This document shows positions 27,105 to 36,796 of a stretch of 64,000 nucleotides of DNA, piece by piece (position 1 is the first letter of the stretch; each line of letters begins with the position of its first letter). Position numbers and translations under genes: made by a program. The stretch comes from an uncultured Gemmatimonadales bacterium. Lineage in GTDB: Bacteria; Gemmatimonadota; Gemmatimonadetes; Gemmatimonadales; GWC2-71-9. The notes under the pieces are model-generated. The model worked only from the letters and a program-made list of their open reading frames with translations. It searched no databases and was not told where the DNA came from. The stretch covers positions 1 through 64,000 of the forward strand of contig CAMYLY010000019.1 in assembly GCA_947259405.1 (NCBI GenBank), written 5' to 3'.

Positions 27105-29885
27105 GTGAGAGTGCTCGAACGGGCCGTCTATCTCGGCCCGAGTTTGTACGCTCACTTCCCGGTCATTCGACTCACGATCGACCTGGGTGAGCTCGAGCAG
27201 TGGCCTTCCATGCGCCTCGGCTCGGACTTCATCAACAGTCTGCTGACCGCGCTTCCCGGTCTTCGGGAGCACGGGTGTTCATACGGCGAGCCCGGTGGCT
27301 TTGTCCGTCGCCTCCATGAACAAGAGGGCACATGGCTCGGCCACGTCCTCGAGCATGTGGCTATCGAAATTCAGAATGCGGCTGGCGAAGAGGTCACCTT
27401 CGGGAAGACCCGCAGTGCCGGACCCGACGGCGTGTATCACGTGGTGTTCGAGTATGTCGACCAAAGAGTCGGCATGGAGGCGGGGCGTCTGGCGGTGAAA
27501 CTCCTCCAGTCACTGCTCCCCGGGAAGCTTCAGACGCCCAGCGAGCTGCCCAAGGATTTTGTGTGGGAGGAGGCGCGCGATACGTTCATCAAGTTCACGC
27601 AGCGTAACGCCTTCGGTCCGAGCACCGCGGCATTGGTGCGCGCGGCGGAAGCGCGCGACATCCCATGGCTCCGCCTCAATGAATACAGCCTGGTGCAATT
27701 CGGGCACGGGAAGTACCAGCAACGCATCCAAGCCACCGTCACCAGTCGGACGCCACATATCGCCGTCGAAGTTGCCTCGGACAAAGAAGAAACCAATCGG
27801 ATCCTAGGCGACCTCGGGCTGCCGGTCCCGAAGCAGCATTTGGTGTACTCGGGTGAGCGCGCCGTGGAGGCGGCAGAGCGTGTTGGGTATCCGGTGGTTG
27901 TCAAGCCGTTCAACGCGAATCACGGACGGGGCGTATCCCTGAATCTGCAAGACGCCGAGCACGTGCGCATGGCATTCGAGCAGGCCCGTGAGTTCAGTCG
28001 TGGGATCATCATCGAGACCTTCGTCTCGGGCTTCGATCATCGCATTCTGGTCGTGAATGGCGAGGTTGTTGCGGTGTCGAAGCGCGTGCCGGGGCATGTG
28101 GTCGGCGATGGAAAGCATAATATCGAGGAGTTGGTTGAAGAGGTAAACCGTGACCCACGTCGCGGCATCGGCCATGAGAAGATCCTCACGCGCATCGAGT
28201 TCGACTACCAAGCCAATCGGTTGCTGACGCTACTCGGCTATACAAAGGGCACCGTTCCAAGGGACGGTGAGGTCGTCTACCTGCGGTCGACCGGAAACCT
28301 TTCGACGGGCGGAACGGCCGTTGACGAGACGGACCTGATCCATCCGGACAACCGCAGCATGGCGGAACGGGCCGCGCGAGCCGTCGGGTTGGACATTGCC
28401 GGCGTGGATTTCTTGACCGAAGACATTACGCGCTCGTTCAAGGAGGCGGGCGGGGCCATCTGCGAGGTGAATGCGGCACCGGGGTTTCGGATGCACACCA
28501 ATCCGAGCGAGGGGCAATCGCGGGATGTGGCCGGGAAGGTGATGGACATGCTGTTTACCCCAGGGTCGTCCGCGCGCATTCCCATCCTCGTCGTGACGGG
28601 CACCAACGGAAAGACAACCACGGTGCGGATGTTGGCACACATCTACAAGCTGGCCGGTCACATGGTTGGCCTGTCGACCACGGATGGCGTTTACATTGAT
28701 GGGCAGCGCACGGTCGAAGGCGACATGACCGGGCCGATCGCGGCGCGCATCGTGCTTCGCGATCCATCGGTCGACGTCGCTGTCCTGGAGGCAGCACGCG
28801 GTGGGATGCTGCGGGCCGGACTCGGGTTTCGGCGCTGTAATGTTGGCGCCTGCCTAAACGTGCAAGCGGACCACCTTGGTCTGCGCGGCATCGACACGCT
28901 TGACCAACTTTCCGAGGTCAAGCGGGTGGTCATCGAGGTAGCGAAAGACACGGCCGTACTCAACGCCGACGATCCACTTTGCCTCAAGATGGCCGACTAC
29001 ACCGAGGCCGATCACGTGTGTTACGTCACGATGAATCCCGGCCATCAGCTCGTGCGGGAGCACATTCGTGCGGGTGGCCGAGCCGTGGCGCTGGAGGAGG
29101 GCATGAACGGCCACATGATCACGATCTACGACCACGGGTCGCACATTCCGCTGTTGTGGACGCACCTCATTCCGGCGACGCTAGAAGGCAAGGCGATTCA
29201 TAACGTACAGAACGCCATGTTCGCAGCGGCGATGGCGTTTAGCGAAGGCGTGAAGTTGGAAGATATCCGTCATGGACTGCGTACGTTCGATTCGACGTTC
29301 TTCCAGGCTCCCGGTCGCCTCAACATCTACAGTGAACATCCGTTCACGGTGCTGTTGGATTACGCGCATAACGCGCACGCGATGCACCAGATGTGCAATC
29401 TGGTCCAGCGGATGGACGTGCCGGGCCGTCGTATCGGAGTGATCTCTGCACCGGGTGACAGGCGCGATGAGGACATTCGAGAGATGGCTCGATTAGCAGC
29501 AGGTGTCTTCGATCTTCACATCTGTCGCCGCGATGACTCATTGCGCGGTCGGGAATCGGATGAAGTGCCGATGCTCCTCCGACAGACGCTTCGCGACGAG
29601 GGCGTCGATGCCGACGCCATTCGCGTCATCCCGGACGAGTCAGCCGCAGTGGATGCCGGGCTCCGCATGGCTGAAGCTGGTGACTTGCTTGTGTTGTTCG
29701 CTGACGCGCTTGCACGCACGTGGAAGCAGATCGTGAGCTTCGACAGTGGCACCGCCCCCGTCGAGACGCCCTCGGCAACGACCGCACCCATTGCATTGCC
29801 GGATCTGCCCGATCTTGCCATCGACCTCGGTGATCTGGTCCGCGACGAGCGAGGCGTGCGCCTCGCGCGTGACATTGACGATTGA
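27105..29885 (+). CDS. cphA: Cyanophycin synthetase
   Basis: N-terminal domain, ATP-grasp (DKEETNRILGDLGLPVPKQ...GYPVVVKPFNANHGRGV) and Mur ligase domain (VVTGTNGKTTTVRMLAHI) in CphA order; GTG start. Confidence 0.95.
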   Translation: MRVLERAVYLGPSLYAHFPVIRLTIDLGELEQWPSMRLGSDFINSLLTALPGLREHGCSYGEPGGFVRRLHEQEGTWLGHVLEHVAIEIQNAAGEEVTFGKTRSAGPDGVYHVVFEYVDQRVGMEAGRLAVKLLQSLLPGKLQTPSELPKDFVWEEARDTFIKFTQRNAFGPSTAALVRAAEARDIPWLRLNEYSLVQFGHGKYQQRIQATVTSRTPHIAVEVASDKEETNRILGDLGLPVPKQHLVYSGERAVEAAERVGYPVVVKPFNANHGRGVSLNLQDAEHVRMAFEQAREFSRGIIIETFVSGFDHRILVVNGEVVAVSKRVPGHVVGDGKHNIEELVEEVNRDPRRGIGHEKILTRIEFDYQANRLLTLLGYTKGTVPRDGEVVYLRSTGNLSTGGTAVDETDLIHPDNRSMAERAARAVGLDIAGVDFLTEDITRSFKEAGGAICEVNAAPGFRMHTNPSEGQSRDVAGKVMDMLFTPGSSARIPILVVTGTNGKTTTVRMLAHIYKLAGHMVGLSTTDGVYIDGQRTVEGDMTGPIAARIVLRDPSVDVAVLEAARGGMLRAGLGFRRCNVGACLNVQADHLGLRGIDTLDQLSEVKRVVIEVAKDTAVLNADDPLCLKMADYTEADHVCYVTMNPGHQLVREHIRAGGRAVALEEGMNGHMITIYDHGSHIPLLWTHLIPATLEGKAIHNVQNAMFAAAMAFSEGVKLEDIRHGLRTFDSTFFQAPGRLNIYSEHPFTVLLDYAHNAHAMHQMCNLVQRMDVPGRRIGVISAPGDRRDEDIREMARLAAGVFDLHICRRDDSLRGRESDEVPMLLRQTLRDEGVDADAIRVIPDESAAVDAGLRMAEAGDLLVLFADALARTWKQIVSFDSGTAPVETPSATTAPIALPDLPDLAIDLGDLVRDERGVRLARDIDD

Positions 29886-29891
29886 TGCGCC

Positions 29892-31625
29892 GTGCCCGGC
29901 CCGACCCTTCGCGATTCCCGACGCCTCCCCGGTCCTAATCTGATCACCGAACGCCCTGGTGCGGTGATCGACATCGCGACGGGCGAGTCAGACCTTCAAG
30001 AAGTCGTATCGGCGTGGCAGTTGCATGCCAGAATGATTCTCGACGCAGTTGGGTGGCGCGACGAAGTGGCTGTCGCGCGTGAATACCACGACGGCGCCAG
30101 TCTTGTGGTGACCGCGCCAATCGACGTGCTCTATGCGGCAACAGAGGTGAACGAGTGGGCGTGGGAAGCCACAACTGCGCAGCACGCGGCTAGAGCAGGA
30201 CTCGAGCTCGATGCCGCCGCTACTCGATTGCGGCGAGCGATCGCCGACGAGCGCAACCCCGCGCTCCTTGCGATCAGGGACGCCGCGGCGGCGCATGACG
30301 TCGCGTTCCTCTGGGATGATGACATCGTCACCGTCGGCATGGGTGCAGGATCACACTCGTGGGAAGCGCATGCCGTACCCGATCCCCGTTCGGTGGATTG
30401 GTCCGCGGTGCACGACGTCCCGGTGGCGCTCGTCACTGGGAGTAATGGGAAGACGACCACCGTGCGGCTCATCGCGGCGATGGCCCGCGCCTCAGGACAG
30501 GTGGTTGGGATGTCATGCACCGATGGCCTGTACGTCGATGGCGAGCTTCTCGACGCGGGCGATTGGTCGGGTCCAGGAGGCGGGCGCGCGATCCTCCGCG
30601 ACCCACGCGTTCAAATAGGGGTCCTCGAGACAGCTCGTGGCGGAATTCTGCGGCGCGGCCTTGGAGTCGACCGAGCAAACGCCGCCATCGTCACCAACGT
30701 TGCGGCCGACCACTTGGGCGAGTGGGGTATCGAGGACGTGGGCGCTATCGCCGACGCCAAGCTGGTGGTGCGTCGCGCGCTCGGTCCCGACGGCATGCTG
30801 GTCATCAATGCCGACGATCCAACGCTGGTCAATCACACCTTGGCGTTAGACACCCCTGTTACGTGGATGTCCCTGCGCGCCGATCACGAGTTGCTGGTGC
30901 GGGCGCACGCCGGCGGGCAAACGGTCTACACGGTCATCGACGACGCCTTTGTCCGGCGCACCAAAGCAGGTGATATCCGTATCCTTCCGGTCGCCGAAGC
31001 TCCGATCACGATTCGGGGTGCGGCGCAACACAACGTGTACAACGCGTTGAGTGCCATCGCACTCGGCAGTGCTCTCGGATTGTCGGATGACACGATGGCC
31101 GTGGGACTGCAATCGTTCGGCGGCTCGGCTCGTGAAAACCCGGGACGCGGCAATTTCTTTTCGTTCAACGGCGTGCAGGTCCTCGTCGATTTCGCGCACA
31201 ATCCGCACGGCATGGATGCACTGGCAGGAATGGTCGCGAAGATCCCGGCAGGCCGCCGACTCGTGTTGATCGGTCAGGCCGGCGACCGGGATGACGAGTC
31301 GATCCGTGGTCTCGCGCGTGCGTTGTGGCAGGTGCACCCAGACCGGGTCGTGATCAAAGAGATGCGGAAGTACCTGCGCGGAAGAGAGGAGGGGGTTATA
31401 CCCAAAATGATCGAGGACGAGCTCTTGTCATGTGGTGCATCACCCGACCGCATCGAACACGCGGATACCGAATGGCAGGGTGTGCGGCGCGCGCTCACAT
31501 GGGCAAAGCCCGGTGACTTTCTCTTCCTACCGCTTCATGCCGACCGAGATCACGTGCTCGATCTGATGCAAAGATTGAGTGATTCGGATTGGGCTCCCGG
31601 AGAACCGTTACCCGCCCTGGACTAG
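29892..31625 (+). CDS. Mur-ligase-only CphA paralogue (no ATP-grasp domain)
   Basis: 577 aa; VALVTGSNGKTTTVRLIAAM...GMSCTDGLYVDGE...GVLETARGGILRRGLGVDRANAAIVTNVAADHLGEWGI parallels the C-terminal half of CphA; no ATP-grasp motif in the N-terminal part. Confidence 0.82.
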   Translation: MPGPTLRDSRRLPGPNLITERPGAVIDIATGESDLQEVVSAWQLHARMILDAVGWRDEVAVAREYHDGASLVVTAPIDVLYAATEVNEWAWEATTAQHAARAGLELDAAATRLRRAIADERNPALLAIRDAAAAHDVAFLWDDDIVTVGMGAGSHSWEAHAVPDPRSVDWSAVHDVPVALVTGSNGKTTTVRLIAAMARASGQVVGMSCTDGLYVDGELLDAGDWSGPGGGRAILRDPRVQIGVLETARGGILRRGLGVDRANAAIVTNVAADHLGEWGIEDVGAIADAKLVVRRALGPDGMLVINADDPTLVNHTLALDTPVTWMSLRADHELLVRAHAGGQTVYTVIDDAFVRRTKAGDIRILPVAEAPITIRGAAQHNVYNALSAIALGSALGLSDDTMAVGLQSFGGSARENPGRGNFFSFNGVQVLVDFAHNPHGMDALAGMVAKIPAGRRLVLIGQAGDRDDESIRGLARALWQVHPDRVVIKEMRKYLRGREEGVIPKMIEDELLSCGASPDRIEHADTEWQGVRRALTWAKPGDFLFLPLHADRDHVLDLMQRLSDSDWAPGEPLPALD

Positions 31626-32500
31626 CGCGGATCAGGCCGCTTGCGCTCCACAACGCGGTCTAGCGGCTGGCGACGTTGCGCCATCCGAAAAGCCTCCCGC
31701 GTGGCCAGATCGTACCGATCTCCTGGGGCCAAGAAGTAGAACTGCCCTCCCGAGTCGATCTGGCGGTTGGCATCGTAGATCGCGACGTAACCCTGCCCAA
31801 TGACCGAGAACTCATCGCCACGCACGACGATGGCCGTGTTCTCATCGATCCCTATCCCTAGCAGTTCCGGGCGGGCTTCGATGATCTCGAGCAGGTCGAA
31901 CTGGCGGTTGCGCCGCAGAAGGTGTTGGTCGATGGCGGTGTTCTTGAGGAAGGACATTCCCTCTTCGTGGTCGCCCATCATGATCGTGTTCGTTCGGGTA
32001 TCGCCACGGGCGAGGTACGAACCCTGAATGGTTGCCCCGGCCGACGAACCGCCGATCACACCACCGCGTTCGAGCAGCGCCCAGAGCGCTTCATGGACTT
32101 TTGTATCCAGGTAGGAATCGGCGAGGCGCCATTGTCGACCCCCGCCGAACCATACACCGCGCGCGCGTTCCAACGGCGCGACAAAGGCGTCCGTGTTTGC
32201 GACTGTCGGGTCGGTGGTGTGCAGGACGCTGATATCGGTCGCACCGGCTCGGCGAAAGGCGCGCGTGCCACCCCAGAATTGATCGTAATCGTTGCCCCCC
32301 CCAGCCGTCGGGATCAACACGATTGGGGCATCCGGTCCGCCCGCGAGTTCGATGAATCGGTTCACGATCGCGGTATCGCGCATGGCACCCCCAACGATCA
32401 CGAGCGACCCGTTGGCCGGACCGACCTCTTGTCCGAGGAGGAGATTCGCACTCGCCAAGACCAAAACGGTCGTGATCGTGCATCGGTGACGCGTACTCAT
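31622..32500 (-). CDS. Secreted cyanophycinase-like S51 peptidase
   Basis: Signal peptide MSTRHRCTITTVLVLASANLLLGQ; GSLVIVGGAMRD...GVWFGGGRQWRL...GVIGGSSAGATIQGSYLARGD. Confidence 0.85.
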   Translation of the reverse strand: MSTRHRCTITTVLVLASANLLLGQEVGPANGSLVIVGGAMRDTAIVNRFIELAGGPDAPIVLIPTAGGGNDYDQFWGGTRAFRRAGATDISVLHTTDPTVANTDAFVAPLERARGVWFGGGRQWRLADSYLDTKVHEALWALLERGGVIGGSSAGATIQGSYLARGDTRTNTIMMGDHEEGMSFLKNTAIDQHLLRRNRQFDLLEIIEARPELLGIGIDENTAIVVRGDEFSVIGQGYVAIYDANRQIDSGGQFYFLAPGDRYDLATREAFRMAQRRQPLDRVVERKRPDPR

Positions 32501-32559
32501 GTCTTCCTCCTGATTCGTCGTGTGAGACAACATCCTGTGGTGACGCTGGTTGCTACTTG

Positions 32560-35500
32560 CTAGCCGACCTGCGCAAAGTCCTCGCCGAGCACCCGATCCA
32601 ATGTTGCTACGAACCGATCGCGGTCCACTATGCCGAACACCAACGGTGGCTTGAACTTGAGTACGTTGTTATCGGGTCCGTCCGTGCTCAAGAGAATCCG
32701 CTCTTCCTTCATGCGTTCGATCACATACCCCGCCTGCTCCGGGGCTGGGGTGCGTGCGTCCCGGTCGCGAACCAGTTCGATGCCAATGAACAATCCCCGG
32801 CCGCGCACGTCACCGATGATCGGATGCCGGTCCGCGAGCTCTGCGAGCTCGGTCAGGAGGTCCTGACCCACAGTTCTCGCGTGTTCTTGAAGACGCTCCT
32901 CACGGATCACCTCCAGCACCGCCAAACCAGCAGCGCACGAAACCGGATTTCCCCCGAACGTATTGAAGTACTCCATCCCATTCGCAAACACATCGGCAAG
33001 CTCGCGCGTGGTGACGACTGCACCCAGGGGATGCCCATTGCCGATGGGCTTGCCCATCGTGACGATGTCGGGAACCGCATCCTGCGTTTCGAATCCCCAA
33101 AAGTGCGTGCCGACGCGGCCGAACCCGACTTGGACTTCGTCAGCGATGCACACAGCTCCGGCCGTCCTCGCCTGGTCGAATGCCAACCGCAAGAATCCGG
33201 ACGGCGGCTCGATCTGGCCACCGCAGCTCAGCAGACTCTCCGCGATAAACGCTGCCGGTGCCCGCCCCGCATCGCGAAGTGCGTCGATGGCGGTACCAAG
33301 GTGCGATGCGTAATCCTCTGCGTTGCCGTCGCGGTGCAACCCGCGATAGCGGTCGGGCATCGGAACGGCGCGGACGTGTTTAGCACGTCCGGTTCCGCCG
33401 GGACCAGCGTATTTGTACGGGCTGGCGTCGATCAATGCATTCGTGTGCCCATGGTAGGCCCCTTCGATCACGAGAATATCGTTGCTTCCTGTTGCCGTGC
33501 GGGCAATGCGTAGGGCGAGGTCGTTGGCTTCACTTCCCGAGTTGACGAAGAAGCACACGTTGAGCGGTGCGGGGAGCATTTCGGTGAGTTCTTCCGCATA
33601 CCGCAGGATGTTGTCGTGCAGGTACCGCGTGTTGGTGTTCAACACGCTTACCTGGCGCTGTACGGCGTCGACAACTTTGGGGTGACAGTGCCCAACGTGA
33701 CAGACGTTGTTGACGCAGTCCAGGTAGCCGCGGCCCTCCGCGTCATAGAGGTATGCTCCCCGTCCGCGGACGATGTTGAGTGGGTCGGCGTACGCGAGAC
33801 TAAGCGACGGACTCAAGCGCTGGTACCGGCGCTCGAGGAGAACGGGCGTAGCGTCGTCGTGATAGCGGATGTCGCCTTCGAGGCCCAGGATCAAATTCGG
33901 ATCGGGGCACAACGCGGTCCATATGTCTCGCTCATCGGGTTGTGCGACGCCAGGGAAATCGCCGGACAAACCGAGTAGGTCGGTGATGATCTGGAAGTGT
34001 AGATGCGGCGGCCATTGGCCGTTCGCATCGAATGTCCCAAGCTCGGCGAACTGGTGGCCGGCGGTGATCGTGTCGCCCGGAGACAGTCGAGCAAGGACAG
34101 ATCGATGCAAGTGTCCATAGAGCGTGAAGAAGCGTGGGCCGTCCCGCGGCTCGTGGCGAACGATCACCGTCGGTCCGTAATCGAGCGCGGCCGCGTTGTC
34201 CTGCACGCTGTCGACGGTGCCGTCGAGTGGTGCGCGGACAGGTGTGCCGGCAGGTAGAAAGAGGTCGACCGCGAGGTGGACGGTTCGATCGCGGAACGCC
34301 TCGCTGGCATACCAGAGTCGCGGCTCGTTGTACCGGCCAATGCCCACCGTCGCGTGACGCCGTGCCATCTCTTCGAAGAGCAGCGCCGATAGCGCTGGCG
34401 TGGCCGCCAACTGCCCAGGATCCGCTAACAGGGGACTTCCGACACTCAGGTCCAATACCGTGCTCGGCACCGACCGGGGATCGGGATCGACCACGGACTC
34501 GAAGTCACCACGGCGCTCGTTCAGCCACTCGTGGAGGGCCACCGTCGACGGGAGCGCTGGCAACCCAACTCGAACACGCAGGAAGGCGCGGGCAAACTGT
34601 GCGTCGATCTCAGCCAAGCGCGAGAGTGCTGTCCAGGCCGCGTCCTCGCTGATGCGCAGGTACCCGTCGTCGGGGTGCGCCGCCTGTCGTGCGGCTGACA
34701 GGCAGACGCTCGTGGCGAGCCGCGCACAGGCCATTGGGATGATCGCGTCGACCTCGGCGTCGCGGAGTGGATGAGCAGTGTGGTACGCGGCGGCCACTGT
34801 TGCCGCGGTCGTGAGCGGGTCATCCTTGCCGAGCATCGCGTAGGCGATTGCGATCGCGACGTCACAGACCGTGTAGCTCTCGACCATATCACCGAAATCG
34901 ATGAAGCCCGTGACGCGACGGGGCTCGGACCCCGTGAGATCGACCAGAATGTTGTGGTCGTTTGCGTCGTTGTAGATCACGCTGCGTCGGAAGTCACCCG
35001 CGTGAGGTTCGACGTATTCGGTCCAACGCTCGAGGACGAGGTCGATGACGGCGTTCCGCTCGCGGCCGGCGACCGAGTCACGATGTTCACGGATGGTGGT
35101 CGGGGCACGCGCGAGATCCCAGATGAATGCGCGCGATGCGGCGGGGTGGTGGAAATCCGCGAGCGCCAGGTCGAGGTCTGCCAGGCTCGTCCCCAAGCTC
35201 CGGAGGAGCGAGGTCGAATGCGGAGACGACTCAGCCAGCACGCGTCCCGGCAGATACGTGAGGCATCGGGCCAGGTACTCGGTTCCGTCGCGTCCGGAAA
35301 CCGTGAGGATGTCCCGCGCACCATCGGCGCTGAGCACACGGGGCACGGGCACCGTCGGGGCGCGGTCGGCCACCCAGATGAGCGCCGCATTTTCGCATCG
35401 AAGCTGTGTGAGGTCTTCGCCCTCGCGTGACACCTTGAGGACGAAGGCGTCACCACCGGCCGTGACAATCCGGTAGTTCCGGTCCCGCTCACTCGGCAAC

Positions 35501-35595
35501 TCGTCAATCTCACCGTCGAGCCCGAAATGCCGAGCGGCGATCCCCGCCGCATCGTCGATACTTAGGGAAGGCCGCCGAATCGTGGCATGCAACAT
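32560..35595 (-). CDS. Three-domain fusion: APH-family kinase + M23 metallopeptidase-like + class III aminotransferase (AGXT2L-like)
   Basis: APH region ([35 protein letters not shown]); M23 (HLAVDLF...HLHFQI); PLP aminotransferase ([54 protein letters not shown]). Met at 35595 preferred; longer ORF starts at 35637. Confidence 0.88.
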   Translation of the reverse strand: MLHATIRRPSLSIDDAAGIAARHFGLDGEIDELPSERDRNYRIVTAGGDAFVLKVSREGEDLTQLRCENAALIWVADRAPTVPVPRVLSADGARDILTVSGRDGTEYLARCLTYLPGRVLAESSPHSTSLLRSLGTSLADLDLALADFHHPAASRAFIWDLARAPTTIREHRDSVAGRERNAVIDLVLERWTEYVEPHAGDFRRSVIYNDANDHNILVDLTGSEPRRVTGFIDFGDMVESYTVCDVAIAIAYAMLGKDDPLTTAATVAAAYHTAHPLRDAEVDAIIPMACARLATSVCLSAARQAAHPDDGYLRISEDAAWTALSRLAEIDAQFARAFLRVRVGLPALPSTVALHEWLNERRGDFESVVDPDPRSVPSTVLDLSVGSPLLADPGQLAATPALSALLFEEMARRHATVGIGRYNEPRLWYASEAFRDRTVHLAVDLFLPAGTPVRAPLDGTVDSVQDNAAALDYGPTVIVRHEPRDGPRFFTLYGHLHRSVLARLSPGDTITAGHQFAELGTFDANGQWPPHLHFQIITDLLGLSGDFPGVAQPDERDIWTALCPDPNLILGLEGDIRYHDDATPVLLERRYQRLSPSLSLAYADPLNIVRGRGAYLYDAEGRGYLDCVNNVCHVGHCHPKVVDAVQRQVSVLNTNTRYLHDNILRYAEELTEMLPAPLNVCFFVNSGSEANDLALRIARTATGSNDILVIEGAYHGHTNALIDASPYKYAGPGGTGRAKHVRAVPMPDRYRGLHRDGNAEDYASHLGTAIDALRDAGRAPAAFIAESLLSCGGQIEPPSGFLRLAFDQARTAGAVCIADEVQVGFGRVGTHFWGFETQDAVPDIVTMGKPIGNGHPLGAVVTTRELADVFANGMEYFNTFGGNPVSCAAGLAVLEVIREERLQEHARTVGQDLLTELAELADRHPIIGDVRGRGLFIGIELVRDRDARTPAPEQAGYVIERMKEERILLSTDGPDNNVLKFKPPLVFGIVDRDRFVATLDRVLGEDFAQVG

Positions 35596-35640
35596 GGCGG
35601 GAATGTAGAGCTCCCTCCCAACCCTGGCGACCAACACCGC

Positions 35641-35676
35641 TTCCTCTATCCCCTCTATCCCCTCTATTCCCTCTCC
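35641..35676. repeat. Short 10-bp tandem repeat (CTATCCCCTC-type)
   Basis: ttcctctatcccctctatcccctctattccctctcc upstream of the fusion gene. Confidence 0.8.
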
Positions 35677-35737
35677 TAAAGGAACCCTTACTATTCATTC
35701 ACTGGTATTACGCATAACGCCTTCTTAATTAGAGCCC

Positions 35738-36796
35738 ATGCCCCACGCTGAACTGCGCAATCACGCCTCCTATCCCGGTTACGTCTATACCGATGCACCG
35801 CGTAACGTGTACTGGGAGATGACCATCGCCTGCCCGCTGGCCTGTAAACACTGCAGGGCCAACGCCATCCATGAACGCGATCCTCTCGAGCTGAGTTTTG
35901 CCGAGGCGCGGGGGCTCATCCGAGACATCAAGTCGATGGGCTTGATCGGTTTCTCCCGCGAGATCGGGGTTCCGACGTCGATCACACCCAGTACGACCCC
36001 AACGGTCACCCGGGACGCGGTCCGCCAGTTCAAGCAGCTTGGGATCGCAGCCATGGGTGTCAGCCTCGATGGACCGAACGCGGCGGTACATGATGCGTTC
36101 CGCGGGGTCGACGGCACCTTCGAGCATTCGCAGGATGCACTCCAATGGGCGCGCGAGTTCCACATCCCCGTACAGATCAACACGACAGTGACTACAGAGA
36201 CTTTGCCGCATCTGCCCGCAATGTTCGAGCTTCTGCAGACGGCAGCCCCACCGGTGCGCCGGTGGAGTCTCTTCCTGCTCGTCCCGGTCGGACGGGGTAC
36301 CGAGCTGGGTATCCCGACGGCCCATGAGGTCGAAGAGCTGTTCCAGTGGGTGTACGATGCGGCCAAGGACGCGCCGTTCCATGTGGGCACGGTCGAGGCA
36401 CCGCACTACCGACGGTTCTGGGCGCAGCGCAAGCTCGAAGAAGGACTCCCGGTCGAACAACTCGCCAGTGTAGGAAAGCGTATGGGGTTTGGGATGCGCG
36501 ATGGGAACGGCGTCATCTTTGTCTCGCATCGAGGCGAGGTGTATCCTGCCGGCTTCCTGCCGTACCCACTGCTTGGCAATGTCCGCGAGCGCCCCCTGTC
36601 GGAGATCTACCGCGACACACCGTCGTTGCACGACCTCCGCAATATGGACGCTCTCAAGGGGAAGTGTGGAGTGTGCGAATTCCGTTGGGCCTGCGGTGGG
36701 TCGCGGGCGCGCGCCTATTCGATGACGGGTGACCCCATGGGATCGGACCCCTTCTGCGAATACGAACCGGCGGTCACGCCTTCGAACGCGAGATGA
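35738..36796 (+). CDS. Radical SAM/SPASM protein (TIGR04053-like, possible heme-pathway enzyme)
   Basis: Radical SAM CX3CX2C (MTIACPLACKHCRANA); SPASM-like C-terminus CGVCEFRWACGGSRARAYSMTGDPMGSDPFC; convergent overlap with hemY. Confidence 0.82.
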   Translation: MPHAELRNHASYPGYVYTDAPRNVYWEMTIACPLACKHCRANAIHERDPLELSFAEARGLIRDIKSMGLIGFSREIGVPTSITPSTTPTVTRDAVRQFKQLGIAAMGVSLDGPNAAVHDAFRGVDGTFEHSQDALQWAREFHIPVQINTTVTTETLPHLPAMFELLQTAAPPVRRWSLFLLVPVGRGTELGIPTAHEVEELFQWVYDAAKDAPFHVGTVEAPHYRRFWAQRKLEEGLPVEQLASVGKRMGFGMRDGNGVIFVSHRGEVYPAGFLPYPLLGNVRERPLSEIYRDTPSLHDLRNMDALKGKCGVCEFRWACGGSRARAYSMTGDPMGSDPFCEYEPAVTPSNAR

